A DNA stretch of 64,000 nucleotides from Limonium bicolor (taxonomy: Eukaryota; Streptophyta; Magnoliopsida; Caryophyllales; Plumbaginaceae): positions 486,305,594 through 486,369,593 of the forward strand of contig CM041777.1 of assembly GCA_023374045.1 (NCBI GenBank), read 5' to 3'. How positions within the stretch are numbered: the stretch's first letter is position 1; every line of letters begins with the position of its first letter. Shown piece by piece: positions 9,665 to 21,399 of the stretch. The notes beneath the pieces are model-generated. The model did not search any database and was not told where the DNA came from. It was given only the letters and a program-made list of their open reading frames with translations. Both the position numbers and the translations under genes were made by a program.

Positions 9665-10306
9665 CTATTCTTCAAGGAACATCCAATCAGGCATCGCTTT
9701 CTCCTCCACTGCTTTTACCGTACCCTGTAAACATGGGGAACATGAGCATATGAATAAAGATGATAGTTCAATTGCTGAAATGAAAGATGGGTCCACTAAC
9801 GCACCAAGTCCCTGACGACCAGGGTTCGCTGCTGGAGATAGAATGTCTGGGACTCCTTGGAGATCCTTGCCAAGGCCCTTACCCTCCTGATAACCATACT
9901 TCTCCATGATAGCCTTCCCCGGCCCAACCTTAAGTTTCTGAAGAGAGGTTGGGTCGGACTGCTCTGGAACAACACTGAACCTGCTCAGATGGGACGAACC
10001 CTCCTCTTCCACCATGCAAACAGGCAACTCCTTCTGATGCGGTTCCCCCCTAACGATGTGAACCTTCCCGTCTCTTTTGAACTTCAAACACTGATGAACC
10101 GTAGAAGGGACGGCCTTCAAATCTTGGAGGAAATCCCGTCCCAGAATCAGGTTGAAAGAATGGGGGATTTGCAGAACCAAGAACTTCACTGGATGAACAA
10201 CTGTCCCAAACTTGAGTGGAAGATCCAATAGGCCGAATACATGTCTTGGGTTATCATCATACCCTCGTAACACTATTTGGCAAGACTCAAATTTGTCATA
10301 ACCCAT
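9665..10306 (-). pseudogene. Element A protease C-terminal part with G-patch
   Basis: This 213-codon frame continues the protease of the preceding frame. Early residues contain a hydrophobic stretch ending in ILGRDFL, the conserved C-terminal motif of retroviral-type aspartic proteases. Residues of about 130-175 form a G-patch: a glycine-spaced motif with YGYQEGKGLGKDLQG followed by GRQGLGAL. G-patch modules bind nucleic acid or helicases, and they are known after protease in some retroelements. A stop follows without any reverse transcriptase. The frame is separated from the upstream one by a shift at a run of C on the plus strand near 10309-10315. An ancestral frameshift or a later mutation are both possible. 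Confidence 0.75.
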
Positions 10307-11141
10307 ACCCCCCCACTTTCAGAGGGCAGATGCTAACGTCTGCTCCTGTGTCAATGAGGACCTTTGGCACCTTGAAGGCCCCGCACCAAACAGTAATATA
10401 CAATGCTTTTCCTGAGTGCTCGGAGATCTCGCTGTCGTGAAAACTGATCTCCTCCTCCTGCTTTTGCCAAAGAGCCGCAACCATCCTCTCCGGGGCTAAA
10501 CTTTCCTCTGGCCCGCCCAAATGTTTGGCAATGGCCCGACGGTGTTCTGGCGAGATCGTAAGCAAAGACCAGATGGCCATGGGGATGGTTGTCGCCTTCA
10601 GCTTCTGAAGCAATTCTCGCTCACCCGGAATCTCTTCAACCACTGGGGGAGACGACGTTCGCTCTTCCCCTTGCGATGGCTTTTCAGGTGATCCGTAATG
10701 CTTACCTGACCGAGTAACGTGAGCATTTGCCGGGACAAAGCTGACTGCGGATGTGGGCTTCCGTCCTACCCCTCGTGTCGGCTTTTGGTCATCCCAGAAA
10801 ACAGTAAAGGCAGCACACTGAACTTCGGATTCTGATGTCTCGAGGTCATCCAAACGCTGATACCCTTGATCGATGAGGTCCTGGATCCGATGTCTCAGCA
10901 CTTTGCAATCATCGGTATCATGTCCTGCTAGCTGATGGTACCTGCAAAATTGACTGAGTCTACTCCCTTTCCGCGTCTCTCCATGGCGAGGAATGAGCGG
11001 CCGTATTAGCCCCTCGTCCTGCAGCTCCTCAAAGGCCTGGCTTAAAGGACAACCAATGGGTGTGAACTCCCTTTCGGCTTTGCGGGGAAGCTCCGGTACC
11101 GAGGTTGCGATCTGGATTTTTCCCTCTTGGGCCAACAACAA
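10296..11141 (-). pseudogene. Element A gag C-terminal part and protease start
   Basis: This 281-codon frame carries a zinc-knuckle-like module FCRYHQLAGHDTDDC (C-x2-H-x4-H-x4-C) at about residues 65-80, followed by a VLRHRIQDLID helix. That arrangement is typical of Tat/Ogre-type gag. Near the C-terminus is VLIDTGADVSI, the active-site DTGA of an aspartic protease (about residues 260-270). It overlaps the upstream gag frame by 100 bp in a different frame and breaks at the G-run before the downstream protease part. Gag would package RNA and protease would cleave the polyprotein. In its present state it is interrupted. Confidence 0.8.
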
Positions 11142-11572
11142 ATTTTAGACCTCAAATTACGACAATTATCTGTGGAGTGGCCCGTGAGTAGGTGTAAACG
11201 ACAGAACTGTTCGGGATGCGCCCCCAGACGCCGTCCGCGAAACCGCGGGGCTTTAAGTTGGACTAACCCTTGCCCTAGAAGTACTCTCAGAATCTGACTC
11301 TGCGGCTGCTGCAGATCTACAACGGGCACCTGTGCGGCCTGCTCTCGTTGCGGTCCCTGGTTCTCTGGTGACTCGACCCCGTCCTCATCGGGGACCAGAT
11401 CTAAAGGGATGATTTTCCCGAGAGCATGAATGAGAGCTCTCGCTTCCCTTGCAGCCGACACAAATCCTGAGCTTAGTTCTTCCAGAGCACTCCTGTGGAC
11501 AAATTCTAACTCAGCTAGTTTCCCTATCAAATCCACGAGCAGAGCACTTCGATCGTTAACTCCAGACGACAT
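11042..11572 (-). pseudogene. Element A gag N-terminal part
   Basis: This 176-codon frame starts at an ATG about 900 bp after the primer-binding site. Its N-terminal helix-rich region is not recognised. Residues of about 120-137 hold FCRLHLLTGHSTDNC, another C-x2-H-x4-H-x4-C module like the one in the next frame, so gag has two such modules. Just after it the frame shifts: homology to the usual helix following the module continues in the overlapping frame. It was probably one gag reading frame originally. Confidence 0.7.
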
Positions 11573-12460
11573 CCTAGTTGTAAAGGGTGCTGCCTGTTTT
11601 AAGCAAAAAGATAAGTCAGCATTGCGGGGGTGAAACTGGGACTAAACTTAGGAACTCAGGCCGAAGACTAGTGCGCCGCAATGAATGCCGGGCTCCAAAA
11701 TTTTGGGAGGGTCCGTTCTGGATCACACTTTTGGGTTACAAGATTCGTTGGTCTCACGAGTGGGTTTTGCAAGAATCAGGCTTGTAACAAGAATCAGCTT
11801 AAAGGATTTTTTGTTTTGGGGTGATCGAAGTATTTGGACTATGAAAACCCCTTAAATGTTTCATTTGGGCTAGAAGAGATTGATGGATCGTTTCAGATAT
11901 TGGGCCTGAGACCCAGGAGAAAAGGAACACATACACAGAGGTCCCACACAAGGGGATGATGCAAATGTCCTCACAAAATAACTCAGTCCAATGGGTACAG
12001 GTCGATCCGGAGAGGTGCTCGGGGCGCGGGCCCAGGTCACCACAAAGGAATAGGGCTTGCACGCTATTCTCTTTGGGCTACCCCACTTTTTCCACATCAC
12101 CTGAAGGTGTGCGTCTACGGTCGGGTCTTTGACTGACCAAACAATGGGCTAGGTAAGGGTACTGCCAGGAAAATGCTTGGGGCTAAGGCCCAGGTATTAA
12201 GGGGGTGTGGTTAGACGACACCCTCCTCTTTTCCCCCATTTATTCACATCACCTAAAAGGTGTGAGTCCCAGACAGGGGACCCTCAAACGGGTCCCGGGG
12301 TGAAATTGGCTTGCGTGGACCCTCGCTCTCATATGATGCAAGGGTGCAAAAATTAAAGTGCGCACATAAATGAACAAGCAACATAGTAAAAGCCATAAAT
12401 AAACGTTTTCAAGTTAAGCCCTCTTTCTTAAAATTAAACAAGTTAAAATTAAGAAGTTGG
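11573..12460 (-). other. Element A leader
   Basis: This is untranslated sequence between the primer-binding site and gag. A duplicated segment around a CACATCACCTGAAGGTGTG type motif occurs near 12092-12115 and 12245-12268. ORFs here are short and unsupported. Confidence 0.6.
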
Positions 12461-12478
12461 TCCCCAGCAGAGTCGCCA
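12461..12478 (-). other. Element A primer-binding site
   Basis: On the minus strand it reads TGGCGACTCTGCTGGGGA, three bases after the end of the 5' LTR. It begins with TGG as required to pair with a tRNA 3' CCA. From memory this sequence is typical of Tat/Ogre-type elements (tRNA-Arg class). Confidence 0.85.
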
Positions 12479-12481
12479 GTC

Positions 12482-14264
12482 TGTGAGCCTCGATTTTAAA
12501 CCCTATCCTATGTGGATTAAGTTGATTAGGATCTAATCGGGTTTTAGGTCCACTTATAACCTAAGATTAATAACTATGTCATATAACAATAATTATTAAA
12601 ACCTAAGCTAGCTCACTGGAACCTATTATGAGTCGCCACCTAATTTTGACCTAGATTAAATTAGGAAAGGAGAGTTCGGGTTCGGGGGCTTGATATTCGA
12701 CTTAATTAGGGTTCAATTACTTTCATTACCCTTCCTAGGTCGTTTTTCCTCTACTTGGTTATTTACGGCTTATTACGAGTCGTTTTAACCTAAGTGCGCG
12801 AGCTTCTGTTTTTTTTTGTTTTTTAGCATTTTTTGACAGAAAACTAAAGTGGAAATTAAAATTACCTAAACTTGGGTTTCGGAGGCAGAATTAGGTCAAA
12901 TTTGTTTCCGTCCGTGGCCACGGACCTAATGTCCGAGACCACGGACCCTAGTTAACCTATATGAAATAAAAGTCGAATTAAACAGAAAACAGAAAATTGT
13001 AAAGTCCGGGGCCACGGACAGGCCGTCCGTGGGCCCGGACATTATTAGAAAAACCTAAATTTTTAAAATTTAAAAATCTCGCCGCCGTCCGTGGGCGTCC
13101 GGGCTTACGGACAAGGGTCCGGGACCCCGGACATGACGTCCGTGGGTGCGGACCGCCCTCGGACGGCGGCGTTAAGGCTGTTCCCGAAGGTGTTTTTGAC
13201 TCAAATTTTATGGGTGTGTAGCCTGAAAGATGTACAAGACGTTAGTGGTTTAAAGTTTTCAATTTGAGTTCGAATTAAGCACGAAACTTAGTAAACAAGT
13301 TATTGGACAGAAGCTTAAACAAACAGCTACAGAAGCGTACGAAGGTTAGTTTGAGCCCAAATTTGACAGAGATTAATAAGGTCGTGGGGAATTAGAAAAG
13401 TAGAGTTGCAACCTGTTTTACCTTCGAATTCAAGGTGATTCTTCACACCGGGATTCGTCGAGTGCTTCGTTGATGGCAGACCCGAAGGATTTCGAACCAA
13501 GCTTCTGGTTGTTGGTTGTTCTTGCTGTTCTTCACGTTTTGGTGGTGTTTTTGTGGGGTTTTGATGACTATTGATGCTTTGGGGATTGGAAAACGTGTTT
13601 AGATGGTGATTTCGGGGGATTTTCGGTATGATTTGGGTGGCCGGGTGTTGGAAAACGTGAGAGAGAGTAAGGAGGATGTGTTTTCTGACTCTCTAGGGTT
13701 CTTGAGCATATGAGGTTCTGATTTTATCCAAAAACCTATCCCCTTATATAGACTTTCTTAAAGATAAAGAAAATCTAGTAAAAGTAAGATTTTTCGATAT
13801 TTTAGTTAAGTGACTTCCCAAAGGAATTTTGCTGTGAAATTTTAACCACGTGTCAAGGATGGAAATTATGAATTTTCTGAAGTGGAATCGGATTTTTTCA
13901 ATGTTGTAATATTTTAAAATTGAATTTCTCGTCAGATTCAGTCAGAAATTGCTAGAAAATTATTGGAAATTCGAAAAATCAAAATTCCAACGCCATTATG
14001 CTTAAAATGTCATCCTCTATCATGGGTTAAAATATCAAAGCGTTTCAAGCTGATTTGGGCATCCTTTGGAGGAGAGAGAAAGCTTACAAGAGGTCTTAGG
14101 AGCCGTTAAAGATTACCAAAACGCCCCTGAAAGTGACGAAGCTGCTCCCCATGCCATGGAACGTGCCGATCAGGCCGGGATCCCTCACCGCTTGATTAAA
14201 ATGCCTCTCACAACACCAGTACCTCGTAGACCCTAACCAGGGGGTCAAAATTTTGGGTATAACA
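12482..14264 (-). repeat. Element A 5' LTR
   Basis: This 1783-bp partner of 4542-6336 has a TATA box near 13742-13751. The same seven dyads are present. Confidence 0.95.
12910..13153. repeat. Array of seven GTCCG-N6-CGGAC dyads (A, right LTR)
   Basis: Units lie at 12910-12925, 12931-12946, 13004-13019, 13025-13040, 13097-13112, 13117-13132 and 13138-13153. Compared with the left LTR, all fourteen half-sites are intact although indels occur between units. The only change inside a unit is in a spacer (GGCTAA to GGCTTA). Confidence 0.95.
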
Positions 14265-14640
14265 CCGGCTACATGCTGACAACTCGGCATCACATGCCGA
14301 CTCGCGCTCACCAGCGTGTTTGACGGCAACCCACCCGGTTGCATGCCAACAATTCCGGCACCTGGGACGTCCTTGGCAGCACAATCCGTGCCAGCTTACC
14401 CAATTATCCCATGGGAACCTGACGTCCCGTGCCAAGCCACCTATAACCAGCGAGGCCAGTGCCAATCTACCCGATTGCGTGCTACCAAAAATAGCACATC
14501 TTGTGACACCACCGTACAAGCACGGTCGACAAAGCCTACCTGGCGTCAAGCTGGAAACGCGTCACAAGACTACTCTCGTATTCATGTACCCATCACGGCC
14601 TAGCTTTCCCCATTTTCAGCTTGGGTCCAAGTACTTTTCT
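14265..14640. mobile_element. Host unit F, right of element A
   Basis: This is a continuation of 3306-4541. Dyads continue: TCGGCAT-N3-ATGCCGA (14284-14300), CGCGC-N6-GCGTG (14303-14318, one mismatch) and GCAACC-N5-GGTTGC (14326-14342). After about 14560 the dyads stop. The boundary to the LINE region is not clear. Confidence 0.6.
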
Positions 14641-15440
14641 AAACATAACACAAAATTAGGGAAAAGTAATTAAGGATCCAAGAGAAAGTTCATCGCCTCT
14701 CTCTCATGTCTCACCGTCCCTGTGGTCCAGTGTGGTCGGTGTAAGTGCGGCTCTAGAGTTTGTGGCTCCAGTGGTTAGGTGATATTCTGATGATGTTCCT
14801 ATTGGATCCTTGGGTTGCACTCACCCTATGATTTTTTGTTGTGCAGATGGTGCTACTTCTGTGCTCCTCATAGTCTCTATGGCTGCAAGTTGTTCTGTTC
14901 TGTTCGTTTATGAGGTTGCAGGTGTGTTTCCCCCTATTGCTGGTGATTCCTTAGTGTCTGTCATTGTGGAGGCTCATATGGGTATTAATAGACTCGATTT
15001 AGTGGTGGATTGTCCACCTGTGGACCTTGCGTTGCAAGCTTATTTGTCATATTCGGACTCGCCAGTCTAGAGCCCGAGGGTGGTCTCTGTCATGCTCGGT
15101 GCTCATGGGGATAGCTCTATGTGCCTTAACAGTGTTGCCACCTTAGTTGTGTGCCCCACTAAAGTATCATCTATTATGCAGAGTCCTACTTGTAAAGACA
15201 ATGATATTGCTCTTCCCTACGCTTTTCTCGCAAAAGGTGTTGATCTAAGACCAATGAATGGTGGTTTTTCATTGTTTTTTAAGGCTGCCTCCTCTCCTAT
15301 GCAATAAGTAGTCCGAAAAGCTCATAGCTTTTTTGTAACAATAGAGGAGGAAGATATATCTTCTGAGATTTGAGTATTGGAGTAATTCATTAGTTGGCAC
15401 ATATCAATTGTGTGAAGAAAGAAATTCAGGTTCAACATTC
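14640..15440 (+). other. Unassigned sequence, possibly 5' part of the LINE
   Basis: ORFs of 75-86 codons (14810-15070 and 15080-15307) lie just before recognisable L1 ORF1 sequence on the same strand and could be its N-terminal part. I see no motif that proves this. Confidence 0.35.
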
Positions 15441-15641
15441 TTAAAGAATTTGTGAAAAGAGCCTGGAGCTTTCTTGCTGTCCCCCGAATCTTGATCCATG
15501 AGGAAGATTGGTTTATGTTCCGATTTGACAAAGACGAGGACCTTCAACAAGTTCTTAACAAAGGCTTTGGCTTCTATCTCCTCCCCCCTTGTTGTCAAAA
15601 AATGCTTCTCTGACATCTCCTTTAACCCCGAAGACTTGAAT
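15441..15641 (+). pseudogene. L1-type LINE ORF1, first part (DUF4283-like)
   Basis: In frame from 15491 the translation reads LIHEEDWFMFRFDKDEDLQQ, and a second frame gives DISFNPEDLN up to 15641. This matches the RNA-binding-like DUF4283 domain of plant L1 ORF1 proteins (a phenylalanine-rich strand followed by acidic residues). The domain is broken by a frameshift near 15600 and by the solo LTR. It continues at 19951. Confidence 0.7.
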
Positions 15642-18600
15642 TGTAACACCCCTACCGTTAATACTGTCATTACCGTCTAATCTCCTCGTACTTCCAGATT
15701 CACGCAGCGGTACATACTTACATACGGTGGGTGATACAATGCCGTTAGTCACCCACGTGGCTAACAAAGCTACTAGTACTACATACAACATCGGTCTGAT
15801 GGACCGGAATCCCGAATACTACACATCTACAATACATACTGCATTTACCAACGAAATACTACAATGCTCCATTCAACACTTTGCTCCTTTACATTGCCAT
15901 ACAATACAATATACATAACCGAGTTTACTAAGTTTCTTATACAAATGCAATACCTCTTTCAATTCCATTCATACTCATTAAGAGTCTACATCTACCCATT
16001 CCTCGCATCTACATACTCACAATGCACAAGGTGTACCCCCTTGGTACACTACTACTTCAAGGCTACAAGTTCAATACTATTCTCTACAATCTACACTACC
16101 ACCGGTCTCTTACTGTGACCATGTCTGCTTCGGGTACCTACACACTAAAAACGTTCCCCCTAGGGGGTCAGCTTTCGCTGCATATGATAACCGCATACCC
16201 CGCGTACTAGTGAGGGTACGCCGACCACTTGGTCGAATACATGCAGTTAATTTTATTCATACATAAATGCATACATGCCTTTATACACAATACTACAATA
16301 CTTTACACAAGGAATACATACATACACTTCAATACATACAAGGGATACAATATCAGCCATCCAATACATACTTACCTTCTTCCGAAATACACATACGCAT
16401 TACATACACCATACATGCTCAATACATACAAGTTACACAATACTTGTTAGCTTCATTTTGCACCCAGGTTAGAAATGGGCGTTCTTTACTCTTTTACTCA
16501 GGGTCAATGACTTACACCAGCCAAGACCATTACACATACAATACAATTACTTTACTTTACTACTTACTCAAGTCAAGTCGTCGGGACCTCCGGCCCGGGG
16601 ACTACTCTGTCCCACTACCGGGATTTACTTGGTTCACTAATCTAGGATGCCACCCATTTAAGGGGTTTGGGCCGTGGACCAGCTTAAGAACCAGGAATCG
16701 GATCCAACATCTTGTGTCTCCTCATCCTCACGCGTGGCCGAAACTATATCGGACTTCTACTCATTCCAATTTACTCAATACTTACGTCAGGAGTTAGGTT
16801 GTTAGGAATTAGTAGAAGTCATTCATTCGAGCCATATTCACAAATACATTACTCATATACACATCCATACAAAATACAATACAATATACAAGTACACTAC
16901 GAGATACCAATACACCTCATCATCATTCATATATTTCATGAATTATACAAACTATTGTTCAAGCCAAATATGAAGAACAATGTAAGCAACCACAAGTAAG
17001 TGCAATATAGTCCGATTCATGCACTTATCTTATTAGGTGATCAAATAAGCACACAAATCGGGGTAACCAGATTAGGATACAGGCAATGAAGAAATCATAC
17101 CTTTCACCGTCGATTTACTTTATCGGGTGCTCCCTTGTTAATTAGTTCACATTTGCTCCTCGAATCTTACTCTCGAATCAATGACTACATGCCAAATTAT
17201 TCTATTAATACTAAGCTTTACAATACATACATAATTACTACACCCGTACTTACCCCGTAATCCCGTTGTTTCGGTTTAACTTAGTGTTCTTGCACTCACT
17301 ACTTTCTTAATTTGTCTTCTTACTCACATGTGTATTCCCTTACTATTTCATTCCATTAATGATGTACTACTACATATACATATACATATGTGTATAGGCA
17401 TGTGTATATATATATACCTATGATTATCGTAATCATATTATTATTATTATTATTTGTAATTTTTTTTTGTGACTCGACCAACCTTACCCAGGGTCGGACC
17501 CAAGGTCGGTCGAAGTCAGTAAGTTTCATCGTTGGAAAATTCTGGTCCGACCGACCTTGCAAGTCCGGTCCCAAGGTCGGTCCATTCCAGTGAGTTACAT
17601 TACGGGAAAATTTTGGACCGACCGACCTTGCAAGTCCGGTCCCAAGGTCGGTCCATTCCAGTAGGCTACATGACGGGAAAATTTTAGGCCGACCGACCTT
17701 GCAAGTCCGGTCCCAAGGTCGGTCCATTCCCCTAGGTTTCCCGTCTTGTATTTTAAGGCTCGACCGACCTTGCAAGTTGGGTCCCAAGGTCGGTCCGGCC
17801 CAGGATTTCACTTTTAGAATCTGTTTTTAGTACTATACTTTGCCCATTGTTTCCCCAATCTTCCTACATGTAGTCCCACATGTTTAAACACTATTTAGGC
17901 CCTCCAAATTGCCTTAGTTCACCCACCAAATTCCTTACTCATTTCTAAATCCACATACACAATTTCTACATTTGCATTCCAGCACTTACATTATTTCTCC
18001 TAGTTGTGTTTTGCTACAAATTTTGGTTCATACTTCCTCCATGCATAATCTCATCTCCTAATGCCATTTCCAAGGCCTACAATGCATTATCTTGCCTCTT
18101 CGAGTCAACACTCATTTATTAGGTCTTGCACACAAATTCCCCTAGTTTCTCCAACACATTTCAACAACTCTTGCTACAGATTTTGCATCCTAGTATTCCC
18201 ATACTACAAGTACCATTCCACGGTCATTAAACACCTCTACTATCCCCAATACATACCTTGATTCTCCCATACACCAAGTCATCCATAAATGCACATGTTC
18301 CTACCAAAATTTTGCCATGGTTCATCTACTTTTCTTACTTAGCCACACATACACATTCTCACCAAATTCATTCCTAATCTAGCCACACCCATACAAGGGT
18401 CCTACCAGCAATCAATACATCATGAATTCACCAATACTTTCTCAATCCACAATTCCAATACACATACACATTACATTTGGCTCCAAGGCCTACAATTTAA
18501 ATACTTGCTCTTAAATACTCAAACTTCATAATCATCAATACTAATACAATGTTTTGTGTACTTTAAGTAGTTTACCCATTCCCATTACTCTAATGCAATT

Positions 18601-19950
18601 AAAACTTAACATTAGGAAGGAGCTCTTACCTTGAGCTTATATTTCCTTCTTTCTTTCCCATTTCTCCTCCTTCTTCCTTTCTTTCCCCAAAATCGGTCAA
18701 GTGGGGAATGGAGTTGCCAAACTCCATTTCCATCACCCAATGAACACAAAACAATTGCAATTAGTATACTAACCCTTAAATTAGTGCTATTTCATTGAAA
18801 TGTTTAAAGCAAGCTTTTTAGGGTTTACCTTTGGAGTGTTTTAGGAGGGGTTTTAGCCCTTGGTTCAAGAAGGTGAATCCATCACCATTGCAAGGTTGAT
18901 ATTATGCTCAAAAGAGAGAGAAAATAGAGCATTACAAATGGGCAAAAATCGGTTATGAAGGAAAATGGAGAGAACATGAGTTTTTCATGTAGATTTTTAC
19001 CTTAATGGAGAGAGGAGACTCCAAGCTACCCATTGGTGCTATTTTCTCTTTGAATGGGGAAAACCCATGGAGATGAACTTCCTCATTTTTAAATTTTGAA
19101 AAGAGGAAAATGTAGAGGATGATGAGGGGATTACAAATATGTAATTATTTTTACATTTGGAGCTCAAATGAAGGTGGAGAATGGAGGGGAAGATGAGAAG
19201 CCATTGAAGCTTCTCTTTGGAGCTTAAAAATTTCCCAACCATAAGAGAGAGGAGGGAGAAATCAGATGGGTGAGGAAGGTGGGAGGTGAGAGAGTAGAGA
19301 AATGAGTGAGTGAGGAGACAGAAGGGATAAAGTAGTTTTTACTTTATTACTTTTTGCTTTTGCTCTCTTATTTAATTAGCTAGTTACATGTGTATGTGAG
19401 GGAGTTATTTGACTGTTAAAAACCGGCCCCCTACAGTTATACTAGTTGGAGCGTTTTTCGTCTTTTACAGAAAACGCTCGTTATTTTACCCGGTTTCGAC
19501 ACTATTCACTAACCGGGCCCGTTTTCTGGAATTTTCTCGTTTAATTATTTTTATTGACTATTAAGCTTCCATAAATTCTTAATAATTATTATTTAATGAT
19601 TTATAATTTTTACGGGTTTGTTTGACCACTTAAAATCACATTTTCGGGTTTTCTCGAAAAACGTGCGCTAAAGCTCTATTAGCGTTTTAATACATTATTT
19701 GGATCCGTTTTCTTCGGGAGTTGTTCCCTTATATTATTCCTTATTAAGCCTTAAGAATCCATATAATACGCTAACCGAGGTCTCATACCTCCTATGGTTA
19801 TTTAACGCTTATTTAGCGTTTTTCGCTTTTTGAGCGTTTCTTTATTTCTTTTGGATTTATTTTTCCTCACCAATATTACTTAAGCGTCATTAGGCTCTTA
19901 AATACGGATTAGGATAATTTAATCGCTATATTTAAGTTCGGGGTGTTTCA
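15642..19950 (-). mobile_element. Solo LTR of a D-like family (D2) inside the LINE
   Basis: The 4309-bp segment starts TGTAACACCCC and ends GGGGTGTTTCA (TG...CA). Its start aligns with the start of the element D LTR at 34212, sharing CACCCACGTGGCT and CGGTCTGATGGAC. LINE ORF1 sequence flanks both sides with a probable TSD, TGAAT (15637-15641) against TTAAT (19951-19955), one mismatch. There is no interior or second LTR, so it is a product of LTR-LTR recombination. Apart from the dyad array I see no gene in it. Confidence 0.85.
17476..17795. repeat. D-type dyad array in the solo LTR
   Basis: Four exact 34-bp units GACCGACCTTG-N12-CAAGGTCGGTC lie at 17549-17582, 17620-17653, 17691-17724 and 17762-17795. 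Their starts are exactly 71 bp apart. A diverged fifth unit is at 17476-17511. Three spacers are CAAGTCCGGTCC and one is CAAGTTGGGTCC, so the first arm end plus spacer also makes a small CTTGCAAG palindrome. Confidence 0.95.
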
Positions 19951-20660
19951 TTAATCACATTCAAGTGTGGATCCAACTTCCAAGGCTTCACATAAGCATT
20001 TGGTCCCTAGCTAGTGCTTGGAAAATTTGCTTAATGCCTAGTGTCCTCTTGCATACTGACGAATCTACTACGGTTAAATCTAGAATCTCTAATGTTAGGG
20101 CCTTGGTTGAGGTGTCCCCCTACATACTAACCAAGTTCTTAATAAGGGCACTGACTACTCAACTCCTCCCCCTTGTTCCTCTTGTAACTTGTTGGGGCCC
20201 TCCTCCCCACGCCGTCTTCTGTTCGCTGCCCCTGAGGTTCCCCATCCATCACGTACTCCAAAGCTAAAAAAGTTCTCCCATCATTTGATGCTCCGCCAAT
20301 TCCCCATACTCCCACTTTTCCTTGCAAGAAAACCCAGCGTAGTAACATCCAGGCTCCGGAGGTGGCCTCTAAAGTCTTTTCCTGTGGCTCCTCTTCCGCC
20401 TCCCTAACCCTCTCTTGCCTTGCTTTAACAAGACTGTGTCCCCTTTTTATCTCCCCAACTTGCTATTGCCTCCTTTCCTTCAGGTGGTTTTAGCGTTCTC
20501 TGAGTTGCACACCTGGCATGTTGTCCCCCCTAAAGGGAAAGTCCTCGCCTGCTCGATAACCTCAGTTGAGGACCATTTTCTTCAGCTAGCAAACTCCTTT
20601 TCTACTTTCGATCAGGGTTCTGGTCTATCGGCCCTCTCACACCTTCCCAAAATCCTCCCT
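19951..20660 (+). pseudogene. L1-type LINE ORF1, second part
   Basis: This resumes the DUF4283-like domain directly after the solo LTR. In frame from 19957 it reads HIQVWIQLPRLHISIW, matching the VxVWVxLPxLP motif of plant L1 ORF1, then HTDESTT and a conserved RALVEV strand near 20090-20115. A proline- and serine-rich tail follows, as usual for ORF1. Frames are broken after about 20267, and stop codons are frequent. Confidence 0.75.
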
Positions 20661-20689
20661 TTTTGAATCTTGTAGTTTAGAATGTTCGG

Positions 20690-21360
20690 GGGCTGTAATA
20701 ATGGGCCCAAAATATGAGAAATTTAGTAATTTGTCAGTGACAATAAGCTTCACGTGTTTGGTTTCTTGAAGAACCGTCTCTTTCAATAATCATGGTGCTA
20801 TTCATGCTCGTTGCTTTCCCTAGTGGAAATACTTCCACAACTACTCTTCTCACCCTAGTGGTCGCATTTGGGTTCTAATTGACCCCTAAATTGTTAACCC
20901 TACCCCCTCCACTCTACCACACAAACGCTCACTAGCAAAGTCTCGTTTTAGAGCGCTGCTACTTTTTCTCTATTCATTGTATATGGAGTAAGCAATCCAG
21001 TGATTTGGTCCTAATTGTGGGGAGAGATTATTAGCTTTAGTCGCAACACTAGGGACCGTTGGGTTGTTGCTGGTGGTTTTAATAAAATTCCCTAAGCCGA
21101 GGATAGGCTTAGCGCTTGCACCCCATCCCCTAGAGTCTATAGTGATTTAACTATTGTGTCGTCGAGGCTGGGCTCTCTAGCCTGTGCTATTACAGCCGAT
21201 TTTTTACATGGTGGAATAACCAATATGACTATGATCGTGTTCTCATGAATGAGGAGTGGATTTTGTTCTTTCCCCTTAGCTCTCCCACCTTCCTTCGCCC
21301 CAATCTCTCAGACCATAACCCAATGGTTATCACATCCCCTAGCCTACCCCCCACACATGG
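20690..21360 (+). pseudogene. L1-type LINE ORF2 endonuclease domain, decayed
   Basis: Motifs of the apurinic-type endonuclease appear in order but in shifting frames: NVRG at about 20682, FVSDNKLHVFGFL at about 20730, HPSGRIWVLIDP at about 20850, RWVVAGGFN near 21055 (usually GDFN), TWWNNQYD at 21206-21229, YDRVLMNEEW near 21232 and SDHNPM at 21308-21325. The domain would nick target DNA. Several frameshifts and stops show that it is dead. Confidence 0.85.
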
Positions 21361-21399
21361 AGCTTTAAAATCTTAATATCTGGACCAAAGATCCATCAT

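Larger units (their letters stand above)
4542..14264 (-). mobile_element. Element A: complete Tat/Ogre-like LTR retrotransposon with gag-protease only
   Basis: A 9.7 kb element runs on the minus strand. Its LTRs (4542-6336 and 12482-14264) begin TG and end CA, and the insertion is flanked by the 5-bp duplication CCGGC (4537-4541 and 14265-14269). The primer-binding site lies next to the right LTR, and a purine-rich tract lies next to the left LTR on the minus strand. It encodes decayed gag, aspartic protease and a G-patch, followed by a 3.3 kb non-coding region with several tandem arrays. Reverse transcriptase, RNase H and integrase are absent, so movement would need enzymes from another element. 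Tandem repeats upstream of the 3' LTR are known for Tat/Ogre elements. The two LTRs differ by several small indels and substitutions, so it is not very recent. Confidence 0.93.
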
